Source of the DNA: Clavulina sp. PMI_390
Taxonomy: Eukaryota > Basidiomycota > Agaricomycetes > Cantharellales > Hydnaceae
DNA length: 15,593 bases
Reading direction: 5' to 3'
NCBI GenBank assembly: GCA_015039315.1
Contig: WIDE01000145.1
Coordinates: 1 to 15,593 of the forward strand
Position 1 is the first letter of the stretch. Each line of letters begins with the position of its first letter. The translations under genes and the position numbers were made by a program. The notes under the pieces are model-generated. The model was not told the origin of the DNA, searched no databases, and saw only the letters and a program-made list of their open reading frames with translations. Shown in pieces: positions 15,519 through 15,593 of this stretch.

Positions 15519-15593
15519 ATGTTCATTTTCCACCCAAATTGGCAAGTGGCTGAACAAGTAATGTTCGCTCAAGGAATTAAGATTCCAGACCTC
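15519..15593 (+). CDS. Start of an ORF cut by the window edge
   Basis: Twenty-five codons from an ATG are open to the end of the window, beginning MFIFHPNWQVAEQ and continuing with hydrophobic and polar residues in natural proportions. An in-frame TAG lies 18 bases upstream. A purine run, GAAGGAAAAA, precedes the ATG. The product is not recognisable from this length, and chance openness over 75 bases is common. Confidence 0.3.
   Translation, partial: MFIFHPNWQVAEQVMFAQGIKIPDL

Overview
The window looks like nuclear DNA of a basidiomycete fungus, most likely an Agaricomycete. The main evidence is a long Ty3/Gypsy-type LTR retrotransposon whose reverse transcriptase, RNase H and integrase motifs (FVDD followed by KGP, DSSYIAVGF, HPEGNGMIERGH) have the style I associate with basidiomycete Gypsy elements. 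I judged this by eye, without a database search. All supported genes lie on the + strand.

Layout. Bases 1-95 are probably the 3' tail of a 5' LTR ending in ACA. A tRNA primer-binding site follows at 100-117, then an ATG-free leader and a very large Gag-protease ORF (233-6472, 2079 aa). This ORF carries a capsid-like region, an S/D-rich plus basic tract, a zinc knuckle with unusual spacing, one canonical retropepsin (DTG), and two further retropepsin-like repeats that lack the DTG triad (D-S-D and D-P-E-G). It ends in a single in-frame TGA. The Pol ORF (6497-10408, 1303 aa) continues in the same frame, so Gag-Pro and Pol are separated by one stop codon. Pol carries RT, RNase H and integrase with all expected catalytic carboxylates and a GPF motif, but no visible chromodomain.

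Downstream of pol is a non-coding stretch with a near-perfect tandem repeat. It is followed by a well-formed promoter (TATAAATA at 10786), an ATG-free pyrimidine-rich leader with a possible 95-nt intron, and an 877-aa ORF of unknown family (11073-13706). That protein has an N-terminal RRSARLA motif (the core of HMGN nucleosome-binding domains), a helical segment, an aromatic-rich central domain and a Ser/Pro-rich acidic tail. Two stem-loops lie just after its stop codon. About 1 kb without a convincing gene follows, then a 142-aa unknown ORF (14859-15287), and finally the first 25 codons of an ORF that runs off the window (15519 onwards).

Boundaries. I found no sequence matching the first 95 bases anywhere downstream, so the 3' LTR is not recognisable in the window. 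It is therefore undecided whether the 877-aa ORF belongs to the element (a third, promoter-driven ORF) or is a neighbouring gene. A short diverged direct repeat (10420-10451 and 15477-15507) flanks the segment with the 877-aa and 142-aa ORFs and may mark a module boundary.

How the parts would work together (inference): Gag-Pro would build the particle and supply the protease. Occasional readthrough or reinitiation at the TGA would yield Pol. The unknown third ORF could be a separately transcribed nuclear or chromatin-associated factor.
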